Source: Rhizobium subbaraonis (GTDB taxonomy: Bacteria; Pseudomonadota; Alphaproteobacteria; Rhizobiales; Rhizobiaceae). Taken from it: a stretch of 64,000 bases of DNA. The stretch covers positions 372,001 to 436,000 of the forward strand of contig NZ_OBQD01000003.1 in NCBI RefSeq assembly GCF_900220975.1, given 5' to 3'. Shown piece after piece: positions 55,891 to 63,454 of the stretch. Each line of letters begins with the position of its first letter. Position 1 is the first letter of the stretch. The notes below the pieces were generated by a model. It had not been told where the DNA came from and did no database searches. It saw nothing but the letters and a program-made list of their open reading frames with translations. A program made the position numbers and the translations under genes.

Positions 55891-57063
55891 CTAGCTCTGG
55901 TCGCCCCCTTCCTCCTCGTCCTTGGCCTCGTCGTAGGCAGCGAGCCAGGCCTCGGCGAGCGCCGCGACGTCCTTGTATTCGCCCGGTAGGGCTTTCCGGC
56001 TCATACCGGAATGGTAGGCCGTGGCACCGCGGTCGCGCGCGGCCTCGATCTCATCGCTGCTGGGCGCGGGTGTGTCTCCGGGGAAGCCGTCGTCATCATC
56101 CCGCGCATCGCCGGCGCCGGTGTTGGGCCCCTCTGGCTTCTCGGTTGGCTTGCCGCTGGCAGCAGGCTTATTGGCTTCCTTCTGCTTCTTCCCGGCGTCA
56201 TCCGCCGGTTGCTCGCCGCCCTTGGCCTTCTTCCCCCCGGCGATGTCGTCGAGCTTGCCCTTGAGGTTTTTCTTTTCGCCGCCTGCGCTGCCGGCGGCAG
56301 GGGCGACGGCGAACATTTCCTCGACGGTTGCCTCGCCCGATTTCAAGGCTGCATGCATGCCGGCCAACAGGCCGATATGGTCAAGGTTGATGTCTTCGAG
56401 GCCGCCGACCTCGATGGCGGCGAAGATCTGCTCGGGCTTCACGCCGAAAGCAGAAAAGGCTTTCAGCATTTTGTCGCGGCGCTCGGAAAGGGTTTTGATG
56501 TCGCCCTTGATCGTGGCAAGGGCGGCGTCATATGCCTTGCGCCAGACGGCTTTTGGCACCGCTGACAAGATGGCGTTGCGCTTTGCAATCGAGCACGCGG
56601 CGTTGCCAGTGACGATGATCATGTCGTCGTTGTAGAGCTTGCCATTGCGGTCGACGATGCGGCGGCGGACCCGGGCCGTAGTTGCGGCATTGGTTTCGAG
56701 ATCGTGAAAGACGCCTTCGGCCTCGACGTATTTCTCGGCGCGATCAACATGGACGACGCGGGCGCCGACGCGGCAATTGCCCCACTGGCCGGCGATGATC
56801 TCGGCGAGGCGGATCGAAGGGCCGGTGATCGGCTTCCCCCCGCGCGGAAGCGCATAATTGCACTCCTCGGCGGATTGCTCATCGATCGTGACGAGTTCGA
56901 AGATCGATTTCGACGATTTTGCGATGCTCCTGGGGAAGGCATGCGCGGTGGCAATTTGCTGGTCGATCTCTGCACGGGTCAGGCCGATCGCCAGGCTGGT
57001 CTGCTCGGTTGCCGGGCCGGTGATGATTTCCCCGTCGGCGGTAATGATTTCGTTCTCTGCCAT
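55891..57063 (-). CDS. Conserved phage protein, candidate single-strand annealing partner
   Basis: A 390-residue protein with a folded N-terminal region (residues 20-250: FPRSIAKSSKSIFELVTIDEQSAEECNYALPRGGKPITGPSIRLAEII, GVFHDLETNAATTARVRRRIVDRNGKLY, AKRNAILSAVPKAVWRKAYD) and a Lys/Asp/Glu/Pro-rich tail. Phages with a YqaJ exonuclease normally carry an annealing protein (RecT, Beta, Erf or similar); none of the known types is obvious in the operon, and this protein has the right size and position (between YqaJ and SSB). That role is inference; no diagnostic motif was seen. Confidence 0.6.
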   Translation of the reverse strand: MAENEIITADGEIITGPATEQTSLAIGLTRAEIDQQIATAHAFPRSIAKSSKSIFELVTIDEQSAEECNYALPRGGKPITGPSIRLAEIIAGQWGNCRVGARVVHVDRAEKYVEAEGVFHDLETNAATTARVRRRIVDRNGKLYNDDMIIVTGNAACSIAKRNAILSAVPKAVWRKAYDAALATIKGDIKTLSERRDKMLKAFSAFGVKPEQIFAAIEVGGLEDINLDHIGLLAGMHAALKSGEATVEEMFAVAPAAGSAGGEKKNLKGKLDDIAGGKKAKGGEQPADDAGKKQKEANKPAASGKPTEKPEGPNTGAGDARDDDDGFPGDTPAPSSDEIEAARDRGATAYHSGMSRKALPGEYKDVAALAEAWLAAYDEAKDEEEGGDQS

Positions 57064-57091
57064 TGTTCGGTGGCTCCTCTAGGGGGCTGGA

Positions 57092-57775
57092 TCAGAAAGG
57101 TTGGTCGTTGGGCACGAGCCGGCGCCCGCGCTTGGGTGCAGCCGCGGGCTTTTCAGCCGGCTTTTCCTTGGCGTAGTGGACGGCCGGATCAGGCAGCATT
57201 CCGATGCGATGCAGCTGCCGCATGATCAGGAGGGCGCCGTGCGCGTCGTCCACCGCGCCATGTGCTTTGAACTTCGAGGGGCGAACCTTGAAGTGGTCGA
57301 GCGCTTCCGTGAGGTTCGGGAACTTGAGGCCCCGTCCGTTCGGCCGCGGGATACGGCAGATGCCGGTCAGCGGGCGCATGACGCAGATGTTGGGCGTCTC
57401 CTCGAAGAGATCGGGAAGGCCGAGGCGACGAAGCTCCCCGCGCATTACCTTGCAATCGTATTGGGCATTGAAGGCAACGACGGCGCGACCGGCCCGGATC
57501 TCGTCGATGTAGGTGTCGAGGACGTGGCTGATCGGAAGCCCATTAGCCTCAAGGAATTCGTCCGTGAGCCCATTGACGGCGCCGGCAGACCCCGGCCCCT
57601 GCGGCATTGTCCAGCCCCGCGGCAGGACATAAAGATCGGTGCGATCCTCTTCGACGAGATCGGCGTTCACGCGGATCATGGCGAGATGGGCGAGGCGGGG
57701 CTGGCCGGGGGCATCTGCCGGCTGTTTGAAGTCGAAGAGCCCGCTCGTTTCTGTATCGATGACAAGATAATTCAC
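57092..57775 (-). CDS. DnaQ-like 3'-5' exonuclease (second copy)
   Basis: A 227-residue DEDDh exonuclease: NYLVIDTETSGLFDFKQ, VVAFNAQYDCKVMRGELRRLG and KFKAHGAVDDAHGALLIMRQL supply the acidic and His residues. GTG 57775 is the likely start, with AAGGA 8 bases upstream; no ATG gives the motif I in frame without a long unrelated leader. Sequence differs from the exonuclease at 54.8 kb, so these are two types rather than a recent duplication. Confidence 0.88.
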   Translation of the reverse strand: MNYLVIDTETSGLFDFKQPADAPGQPRLAHLAMIRVNADLVEEDRTDLYVLPRGWTMPQGPGSAGAVNGLTDEFLEANGLPISHVLDTYIDEIRAGRAVVAFNAQYDCKVMRGELRRLGLPDLFEETPNICVMRPLTGICRIPRPNGRGLKFPNLTEALDHFKVRPSKFKAHGAVDDAHGALLIMRQLHRIGMLPDPAVHYAKEKPAEKPAAAPKRGRRLVPNDQPF

Positions 57776-57807
57776 TGCGGCAATCCTTTCAGGATGCCCG
57801 CGCGCAA

Positions 57808-58572
57808 TCAGCGGCGGAAATTGGTGGAGACATCCTCGAAGGCTTCGACGCCCGCGAGGCCGGTTGAACCCTTTTGGATTTTCACGAAGGAGCGGATCGC
57901 CTGCTCGACGTGCTCGCGCTTGAGGTAAGGGCGGAGCTTTTCGAGCGGGATCGCCTCGTAATCCGTGATGCGGAAATCCCAAGTAGTCCGGACGCCGACC
58001 TTGACCCCCGTCGCCGTCTGCATCCTGCCGAGATCCTTGTTCGCAGCCGCGGCCTTTTCTTCCGCCTGGGCTGCCTGCAAAGAAAGCTCGTCGGCCTCGT
58101 CGTGCTTGCGCTCGACGGTGTCGGGCCGCTTCGCCTTCTCTGCCTCCGCGCGCTTCTTCTCCTCGGCCTCCCGAAGCCTGGCGGCTTCCGCCTCGCGCTC
58201 GCGGCGCTCTCGTGCGATCTTCTCGCGCTGATAGGATGTCGACAGTTCTTCGAAGGTGTCCGCGATGCGATCGAGGCGATCGACGAGGGGATTGAAGAAT
58301 GCGTCCACCTCGCGACCAGCGGAGAGATGAGGTTCCTTCTCGATCTTCCGGGTGGCTTCGAGCTTTTTCGAAAGCTCGTTCGCGTCAACGATGACGGGCG
58401 CCACCGTTTCGAGATCCTGATCGCTCTGGATCTTCTTCGGCAGTGCGTTTGCGCGCTCTGCGATCGGCTCAATCTTTGAGATCAAGTCCGCGTATTGTGC
58501 GGCGAGCACCTCGGGGATTGGTGGGTTATTCCCGCCAATAACGGCGCGTTCATTCTCAGCGGCTACGTTCAA
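57808..58572 (-). CDS. Coiled-coil phage protein
   Basis: A 254-residue protein with a long charged coiled coil in the middle (EKIARERREREAEAARLREAEEKKRAEAEKAK). Flanks: AAQYADLISKIEPIAERANALPKKIQSDQDLETVAPVI and TTWDFRITDYEAIPLEKLRPYLKREHVEQAIRSFVK. Similar proteins accompany recombination modules of siphophages, but function is unknown. Confidence 0.75.
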   Translation of the reverse strand: MNVAAENERAVIGGNNPPIPEVLAAQYADLISKIEPIAERANALPKKIQSDQDLETVAPVIVDANELSKKLEATRKIEKEPHLSAGREVDAFFNPLVDRLDRIADTFEELSTSYQREKIARERREREAEAARLREAEEKKRAEAEKAKRPDTVERKHDEADELSLQAAQAEEKAAAANKDLGRMQTATGVKVGVRTTWDFRITDYEAIPLEKLRPYLKREHVEQAIRSFVKIQKGSTGLAGVEAFEDVSTNFRR

Positions 58573-58672
58573 CGCGGCCTCCTTGTGGCTTGCTAGGTTG
58601 CTGGGTCGGCTGTCGTCCGGCGGCGTGCGTATGGGTTGCAGCCCGATCGCCGCCGGGCGTCTTGTTGGCCGC

Positions 58673-59605
58673 TTACTCGGGCGGCGGCACGCGTAGGACG
58701 CGGATCAAGGAGGCTGGCGCGTGGAAGGCCGCACGACGCTGCTGGCGCCATGTGATTTTCTGCCCGCCTGCCAGATGCCCAATGGTGGCTCCGGCCATCT
58801 TGTGTTTGATTTCCGCGTCGACTGCGGCAAGCTCCGCGGCGGTCGCCTTGGCCGCCTGCCGCAATTCGTGGTGCTTCGCGATCAGATCGAGAACTCGATT
58901 GTCCCGGCTGAGATCAATTTCCTCGCCGTCATCGCTGGAATACATCCGCTCGATCGTATCGGCGTCCCGGCTATAGTTCGCCGCCGGCGCCTGGCCGTCG
59001 GAAACCGATTGCCAGAAGGCGAGGCTTTCGTCTTGAAGTCGCTCGACGACACCGGGAAGTATAGGGACGTCGATGATCGGCATTCTGATGCCGTGGCCGA
59101 CCACGATGGGGGCGACCGCGGCCCACGAGCTTCCGGTTAGATATCCCTCGATCGTGGCTTGCAGCGCGATCCAGAGCGGCGGCTCGATCGGACCGTCGTC
59201 GGGCTGCCATTTCCGGCGGAACGCCGATGGCTCGACGCTCTTAAGCTGAACAATGCCCTTGCCACGCACCGGGTCGATCGCGATGACGTCGGGCGTTGCC
59301 CCCAGGCGGTATTCGCGATCGCGGAAATAGACCGTCGATCGACCGGTATTGTGGGTGATCTGCCAATCGGGCCGCAGTTCGCGAAGGATCTGCACGCCGA
59401 CGGGCTCAAGCAGGCGACCGCGGCGGATCGCTTCGTTTTCATCAAGATCAGCGTCCCCCGCGACGCCGGCTTTCTGCGCCCACAGATCAAATCGGGTCAC
59501 GAATTCATGGCAGTCGAGCAGTGCGCCAACGACGGATGCGGTTACATCCCGAGCGCGCTGCCGATGCCAGTCGACCGTTGATCGGATCTTGATTTCTTCG
59601 ATCAT
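58673..59605 (-). CDS. YqaJ-type viral recombinase exonuclease
   Basis: A 310-residue lambda-exonuclease-fold nuclease: WHRQRARDVTASVVGALLDCHEFVTRFDLWAQKAG, then GRLLEPVGVQILRELRPDW, LGATPDVIAIDPVRGKGIVQLKSVEPSAFRRKW (the D..xQ/ExK core), PLWIALQATIEGYLTGSSWAA. Processive 5'-3' dsDNA exonucleases of this type pair with an annealing protein in phage recombination. ATG 59605 follows GAGG; the longer frame adds 13 unrelated residues. Confidence 0.9.
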   Translation of the reverse strand: MIEEIKIRSTVDWHRQRARDVTASVVGALLDCHEFVTRFDLWAQKAGVAGDADLDENEAIRRGRLLEPVGVQILRELRPDWQITHNTGRSTVYFRDREYRLGATPDVIAIDPVRGKGIVQLKSVEPSAFRRKWQPDDGPIEPPLWIALQATIEGYLTGSSWAAVAPIVVGHGIRMPIIDVPILPGVVERLQDESLAFWQSVSDGQAPAANYSRDADTIERMYSSDDGEEIDLSRDNRVLDLIAKHHELRQAAKATAAELAAVDAEIKHKMAGATIGHLAGGQKITWRQQRRAAFHAPASLIRVLRVPPPE

Positions 59606-59612
59606 GGCGGCC

Positions 59613-59825
59613 TCAGACAGCGGTGAGGCGGATTGCAGCCTCATCTACAGCGGCGTCAGTCAGTCGGGCGATACAGTCAGCGCTAAAGCTCTCCGCTTGG
59701 AGCGCAGCGCGAACAGCACCGGCGCTCGTCAGGTCGACCCGGCGGGCGACAAGGGCCGCTGCCATCTGGCCGATGCGCAATTCGTTGTGCCATTCCCGAA
59801 CCGACTGTTTGCGCTGTGCAATCAT
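59613..59825 (-). CDS. Small phage protein, unknown function
   Basis: A 70-residue helical protein starting MIAQRKQSVREWHNELRIGQMAAALVARRVDL. GGGAG lies 6 bases before ATG 59825. Sits directly before YqaJ (7 bp). Confidence 0.65.
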   Translation of the reverse strand: MIAQRKQSVREWHNELRIGQMAAALVARRVDLTSAGAVRAALQAESFSADCIARLTDAAVDEAAIRLTAV

Positions 59826-59941
59826 TTTAAACTCCCTCAAGCATTCTGCATTTGTTCTGTTCCGCAACCTATGGGCGCCGGCCACGGGCGGGGATAACGG
59901 GGTCGTTGGCGCGGCCCCCAATGCCGCGCCAACACTTTGAT

Positions 59942-61117
59942 TTATCGAGAAACTTTATCGAGGATGCGGCGCGCCTCGACCTCGATTTGTACCCGGTCGT
60001 CGTTATTGGCGACGTTGCGGGCGAACGCGCTGATCCCTTGCGCGAAGTCCCACGCGGTTCGGGCTTTTCTTCCCTCCTCGCGCTCGACGGTTTCCATGAT
60101 TTCAAGCGCCCTCTTGCGGCTGAAATCGCGGCTAGAAAGGAAGGCGAGCGCCTCGTCGTCATCAGCCGCGATCTTTGCGGCCTTTGCCTTCTCGACGCCC
60201 TCGACGAGCTTGCGTGCGCTGCCATCGGCGAAGGATTTCAGGGCGGGCCGTGCCTGCTCCATAAAGCGGCTCGGCGCGTGCTTGCTGTGCCGCATCGTGA
60301 TCTCTTCGAAGCCTTCGACGCCCCACATGATGCGGTTGCAGCAAACCGCGCGAAGGTAGAATGCCGCCAGGCGCAGGGAGCCCGAGCCGACCTCGGAATT
60401 GGTGATGTAGAAACCGCGGAACATGAGATCCGGGTCACCGCTTGGAAGCTTCCCGACTTCGACCGGGTTGCGATCGTCGACAAGGAAGATGAAGACGTCG
60501 CGATCACTGGCGAAGAGCGTCGTGGTATCGAGGCTGATTGGATGCTCCGGGTTGTAGGTCATCGAGCCCCAATCCAACACGCCAGGCACCTTCCACCGCG
60601 TATCGCCGATGCCGTCGCCGGCTACCTGCATTACCGCATCGACGACCTCGTGATCGAAGATCCGGCCGTAGTCTGGACCGGTAGCGGCAAGGAGGCTCTG
60701 GTCGCTGGAGTAGAGCTTCACCTCATCCGCGTTGCGGTTGTAGCGCAGGCCGTATGCCAGGGCGTCGGCCGTGATCTGCGAGGGAAGGGTGCGGTAGTGG
60801 GATGCGGGAGCCTTCGCGAGGCTGCATAGCTGGCCGAAACTCCAATGCGAGGGCGCGATCTGATCGCCGCCGGGAAGGCCGAGCCAAAGATCATGCATTT
60901 CCGCGGCAGTGTTCGGGGCAGAAGGGGCGATTACGTCGATCTTGCGGGTGTCGATCGTCAGCGTCGCGCTGCGTTCTGCTCGCGCTAGAACGGAGCTCTT
61001 TAGGGATGAAAGGGACAGGAACCGTTGGTCTGCGGGCCGCGCCATCCACTGGCGCGTTAGATCTGTGCGCATAATGCCTTTATCAAAATTTCCAACCTTG
61101 AATGCTGTGCTGTGCAT
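59942..61117 (-). CDS. DUF932 phage/plasmid protein
   Basis: A 391-residue DUF932 protein: TIDTRKIDVIAPSAPNTAAEMHDLWLG, FGQLCSLAKAPASHYRTLPSQITADALAYGLR, TTLFASDRDVFIFLVDDRNPVEV, FRGFYITNSEVGSGSLRLAAFYLRAVCCNRIMWGVEGFEEITMRHSKHAPSRFM. The family is common in phages and plasmids, without an assigned biochemical role. First gene of the leftward operon, so under direct control of the operators at 61157-61218. ATG 61117. Confidence 0.85.
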   Translation of the reverse strand: MHSTAFKVGNFDKGIMRTDLTRQWMARPADQRFLSLSSLKSSVLARAERSATLTIDTRKIDVIAPSAPNTAAEMHDLWLGLPGGDQIAPSHWSFGQLCSLAKAPASHYRTLPSQITADALAYGLRYNRNADEVKLYSSDQSLLAATGPDYGRIFDHEVVDAVMQVAGDGIGDTRWKVPGVLDWGSMTYNPEHPISLDTTTLFASDRDVFIFLVDDRNPVEVGKLPSGDPDLMFRGFYITNSEVGSGSLRLAAFYLRAVCCNRIMWGVEGFEEITMRHSKHAPSRFMEQARPALKSFADGSARKLVEGVEKAKAAKIAADDDEALAFLSSRDFSRKRALEIMETVEREEGRKARTAWDFAQGISAFARNVANNDDRVQIEVEARRILDKVSR

Positions 61118-61156
61118 GGGCGGATGTCCCTTGAGTTGCGTGGATCAAATCAACGC

Positions 61157-61218
61157 ATAGGGAAATAATCCGCAATCCATGCTCTTTTCAAGTGCCAATT
61201 AGGGGTTTAATCCCTAAT
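61157..61218 (-). promoter_or_regulatory. Leftward early promoter with two operators (OL)
   Basis: On the minus strand, TTGAAA (61186-61191), 17 bases, TTATTT (61163-61168). A near-perfect palindrome centred near 61208 with half-sites TTAGGG...CCCTAA (61198-61218) flanks the -35; a degenerate copy (TAGGGAAATAATCC, 61158-61171) overlaps the -10. The strong operator matches the one at 62190-62210 upstream of the rightward operon. This is the arrangement expected for repressor control of the leftward operon. Confidence 0.75.
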
Positions 61219-61310
61219 TTGCGGAAATTTTTTGATTGCGATTTCCCCCGTTTCGGGATATCTGCGCGCAGCGTTTATTGTATAAACTTAATAATATACT
61301 CCCTCAGATA

Positions 61311-61346
61311 CACAAATGGGCAGTCCTTTAAGGACTGCCCATTGTG
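61311..61346. terminator. Terminator-like palindrome after the repressor gene
   Basis: CACAAATGGGCAGTCCTT (61311-61328) pairs with AAGGACTGCCCATTGTG (61330-61346) over 17 bp with one bulged A and almost no loop. It lies 83 bp after the repressor stop. It could end the repressor transcript or be a binding site. Confidence 0.65.
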
Positions 61347-61428
61347 ATACTATATCTAAATGGTTGTATATGTGTCTCTTATTGAGATACTAATTATAGA
61401 TAATGTTAAACGCGATTTTCGTGTAAGT

Positions 61429-62073
61429 TTATGCGAAACTTTTAATTGACGTGAGAACCAGTCCTAGAACATCCCACTTGCCCTCGATGATTGTTTCCTT
61501 GTCCCCCGAATTTCGAACAGCATAAACGGGGTCATAATCTTCGCGTAGCTGCGCTATGGAAATCTCGGTAACGTCATCCTTGGTTCTGCCGATGACAACG
61601 ATTTGCCTGTCGGGAGATACGCTCATCGCGAGCATCCCGGGGTAGCTCAGCACAATGATCATGCTATCTTGCAGGATGCCCAGACCGGCCGCGTGGCTAT
61701 CACGAACTTCATAAACGCCCTGGTATTCCGCGGGAAACCGTGGGTCCGGCTCGAAGGGCGTCCGAATGTCGTTTTCCTGTTCCGGAACGGCTTCGAGAAA
61801 AACGCCTGCGCGGCAGGTGCCCAGGAGTGGCAGCCCGTCCTCCGGAATGCCGAACTTTCGGGGTGCGCTCTGTTCAAGCATCAAGTATTCGACATCGCAG
61901 TCGAGAGCCTTTGCCAGCTTGGCGAGATTTGCTTCCCGAGGCTGCGCTTTGCGTCCATCGAGCAAATCCCTAGTGAAGCCAACCGGAAGTCCTGATTGCT
62001 TGTCGACCTGCGTATTGTTCAGGCCGAGCACCGCCATTCTGCGGCGCACGCGGGAAAGAAGCTTTTGTCCCAT
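61429..62073 (-). CDS. CI-like phage repressor (HTH plus S24-like domain)
   Basis: A 214-residue repressor: HTH at the N-terminus (LSRVRRRMAVLGLNNTQVDKQSGLPVGFTRDLLDGRKAQPREANLAKLAKALDCD) and an S24/LexA-like C-terminal domain starting LLGTCRAGVFLEAVPEQ (the Ala-Gly of the cleavage loop) with YEVRDSHAAGLGILQDSMIIVL holding the likely catalytic Ser (DSH). The expected Lys near VTEISIAQLRED is not evident. Flanked by matching operators on both sides. GGAG 8 bases before ATG 62073. Confidence 0.88.
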   Translation of the reverse strand: MGQKLLSRVRRRMAVLGLNNTQVDKQSGLPVGFTRDLLDGRKAQPREANLAKLAKALDCDVEYLMLEQSAPRKFGIPEDGLPLLGTCRAGVFLEAVPEQENDIRTPFEPDPRFPAEYQGVYEVRDSHAAGLGILQDSMIIVLSYPGMLAMSVSPDRQIVVIGRTKDDVTEISIAQLREDYDPVYAVRNSGDKETIIEGKWDVLGLVLTSIKSFA

Positions 62074-62189
62074 CTCATCACTCCGTACTAAAATCCGAGA
62101 TTTTCAACCCTCTGCGACGGACTTATCCCCACACATTTCAAAGTTCAAGTCTTTTGATTTCGCGCAAAATCACATCCGTTGAAATCTTG

Positions 62190-62210
62190 ATTAGGGATTA
62201 AATCCCTATT
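62190..62210 (+). promoter_or_regulatory. Operator upstream of the rightward operon (OR)
   Basis: A near-perfect palindrome, half-sites TTAGGGATT and AATCCCTA, centred at 62200. It covers the spacer of a weak rightward promoter (TTGATT at 62187-62192, TTATGG at 62209-62214). Same half-sites as the leftward operator. Confidence 0.75.
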
Positions 62211-62261
62211 ATGGTTTGCGTCGTGCTGCTTCGGCATGAACTCGCAACCATCGGGCTCGGA

Positions 62262-62621
62262 ATGTCTCAACTCGAAATCCTTAGATCGAACATCGTTCGG
62301 CTCTTCGACGCTTATTGCGCGGCAACAGGCGCCTCGCCGTCGGCCGTGTCCGTCGCCGTGTCGAACGACAACAAGTTCGTGAAGACGTTTCGGGAAAGGG
62401 ACATGCGCGTGGGGACCTATGACTTGGTCACTTCGCGCTTCTCCGCGATCTGGCCCGAAGGGGCAGCCTGGCCGGACGGCGTGGATCGCCCGGCGCCTGC
62501 GATAGATGCGCAGGCACCGGCCCGGGGACGCCTGCAACCCACCATTCACCCCGAATGGCCCGAGGGCGTGCCTTGGCCCGCCGACATCCCGAAGCCTGAG
62601 ACCGTCAACTCGCAGTCGTAA
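62262..62621 (+). CDS. First gene of rightward operon, possible Cro-like protein
   Basis: A 119-residue protein: MSQLEILRSNIVRLFDAYCAATGASPSAVSVAVSNDNKFVKTFRERDMRVGTYDLVTSRFSAIWPEG. The N-terminal 70 residues look helical and the position (first rightward gene after the operator, opposite the repressor) is that of cro. The C-terminus is Pro/Trp-rich with a near repeat (IWPEGAAWPDGV, EWPEGVPWPADI). The start is placed at 62262 because the frame's earlier ATG (62211) lies inside the promoter. Confidence 0.7.
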   Translation: MSQLEILRSNIVRLFDAYCAATGASPSAVSVAVSNDNKFVKTFRERDMRVGTYDLVTSRFSAIWPEGAAWPDGVDRPAPAIDAQAPARGRLQPTIHPEWPEGVPWPADIPKPETVNSQS

Positions 62622-62639
62622 CCCGAGGAGGTTCCGCGC

Positions 62640-63032
62640 ATGGCCAGAGGCCGACCCAAGAAGAGCATTGTCACGACTACGAGCGAGATCTCGAAAGAAG
62701 AGATCAAGCGCGTCCTTCGCGACTATCAGTCCAACGCCGCAGATGCAGTCGAGGCGGCCGGTGCGGCCGGCCAGGTCGTCAAAAGCGCCATCGAGCGCCA
62801 CAACCTCAATCGCAAAGCCCTGCGCTTCACGCTCGGCCTTGCCAAGATGGACCCCGCGAAGCGCCAGACGACGCTCCGCTGCCTCCTCGAATACGCGCAC
62901 AAGCTCGACATGTTCTCCGATACCGACGCCTTCGACGACATCCTCGATCGCATGGAGAACATCGTGACCGAGGTTCGCGAACGGGGAGGTGCGCGCAGCG
63001 CTGACCCTGTCGTTTCCCAAACGGTCAACTGA
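62640..63032 (+). CDS. Small phage protein, unknown function
   Basis: A 130-residue helical protein: MARGRPKKSIVTTT (AT-hook-like RGRPKK), then EEIKRVLRDYQSNAADAVEAAGAAGQVVKSAIERHNLNRKALRFTLGLAKMDPAKRQTTLRCLLEYAHKLDMF. GAGGAGG precedes it. The layout (helix, ALRxxLxLxKxDPxKRQ) is reminiscent of GapR-like proteins (DUF2312), but the match is loose and this is not asserted. Followed by a terminator. Confidence 0.7.
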   Translation: MARGRPKKSIVTTTSEISKEEIKRVLRDYQSNAADAVEAAGAAGQVVKSAIERHNLNRKALRFTLGLAKMDPAKRQTTLRCLLEYAHKLDMFSDTDAFDDILDRMENIVTEVRERGGARSADPVVSQTVN

Positions 63033-63069
63033 TCGGCTGCTCCCGTCAACGCGGTGAGCGCCACGCAGG

Positions 63070-63141
63070 GGGCGGCCGGTTCGAAGGACGGGCCGGCCGC
63101 CCAACGAACGGAGCCGGGTCAAACCGGCTCCGACTTTTTTT
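63070..63141 (+). terminator. Tandem hairpins with intrinsic terminator
   Basis: First hairpin GGGCGGCCGG/CCGGCCGCCC (63070-63102); second GGAGCCGG-GTCAAA-CCGGCTCC (63110-63131) followed by GAC and seven Ts. A strong terminator inside the rightward operon, 38 bp after the 130-aa gene and before the next. Confidence 0.85.
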
Positions 63142-63154
63142 GTGGAGCGCTTCA

Positions 63155-63454
63155 ATGCATCAGTCTGCAATTATCAAGCTTTTCGTTACCTCTGTCGTCC
63201 CCTCGAAATCCAATCCCTACAAGTACATCCAGTTCCCTTTCGAGGCTTCGGGTCGCACGCTCGACGAGGTCCATGAAGCTCTGGCCGAGGATGGCTGCAT
63301 AAAGGGCTGGCGGATCTGGACGGAGGACACCCCCGACGGCGAAAAGGTCGCCACACGGCGTGTTCCCATGGTGGTCGGCCTCAATGGGATCGCCTTCGTC
63401 GCGCCCTGCCACTTCGACTACAAGTGGATTGAGGAGGTCGGACACAATGGCTGA
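63155..63454 (+). CDS. Small phage protein, unknown function
   Basis: A 99-residue protein: MHQSAIIKLFVTSVVPSKSNPYKYIQFPFEASGRTLDEVHEALAEDGCIKGWRIWTE. ATG 63155 after GGAG. Starts 13 bp after the terminator T-run. Its stop overlaps the next start region by 8 bases. Not recognised. Confidence 0.65.
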   Translation: MHQSAIIKLFVTSVVPSKSNPYKYIQFPFEASGRTLDEVHEALAEDGCIKGWRIWTEDTPDGEKVATRRVPMVVGLNGIAFVAPCHFDYKWIEEVGHNG

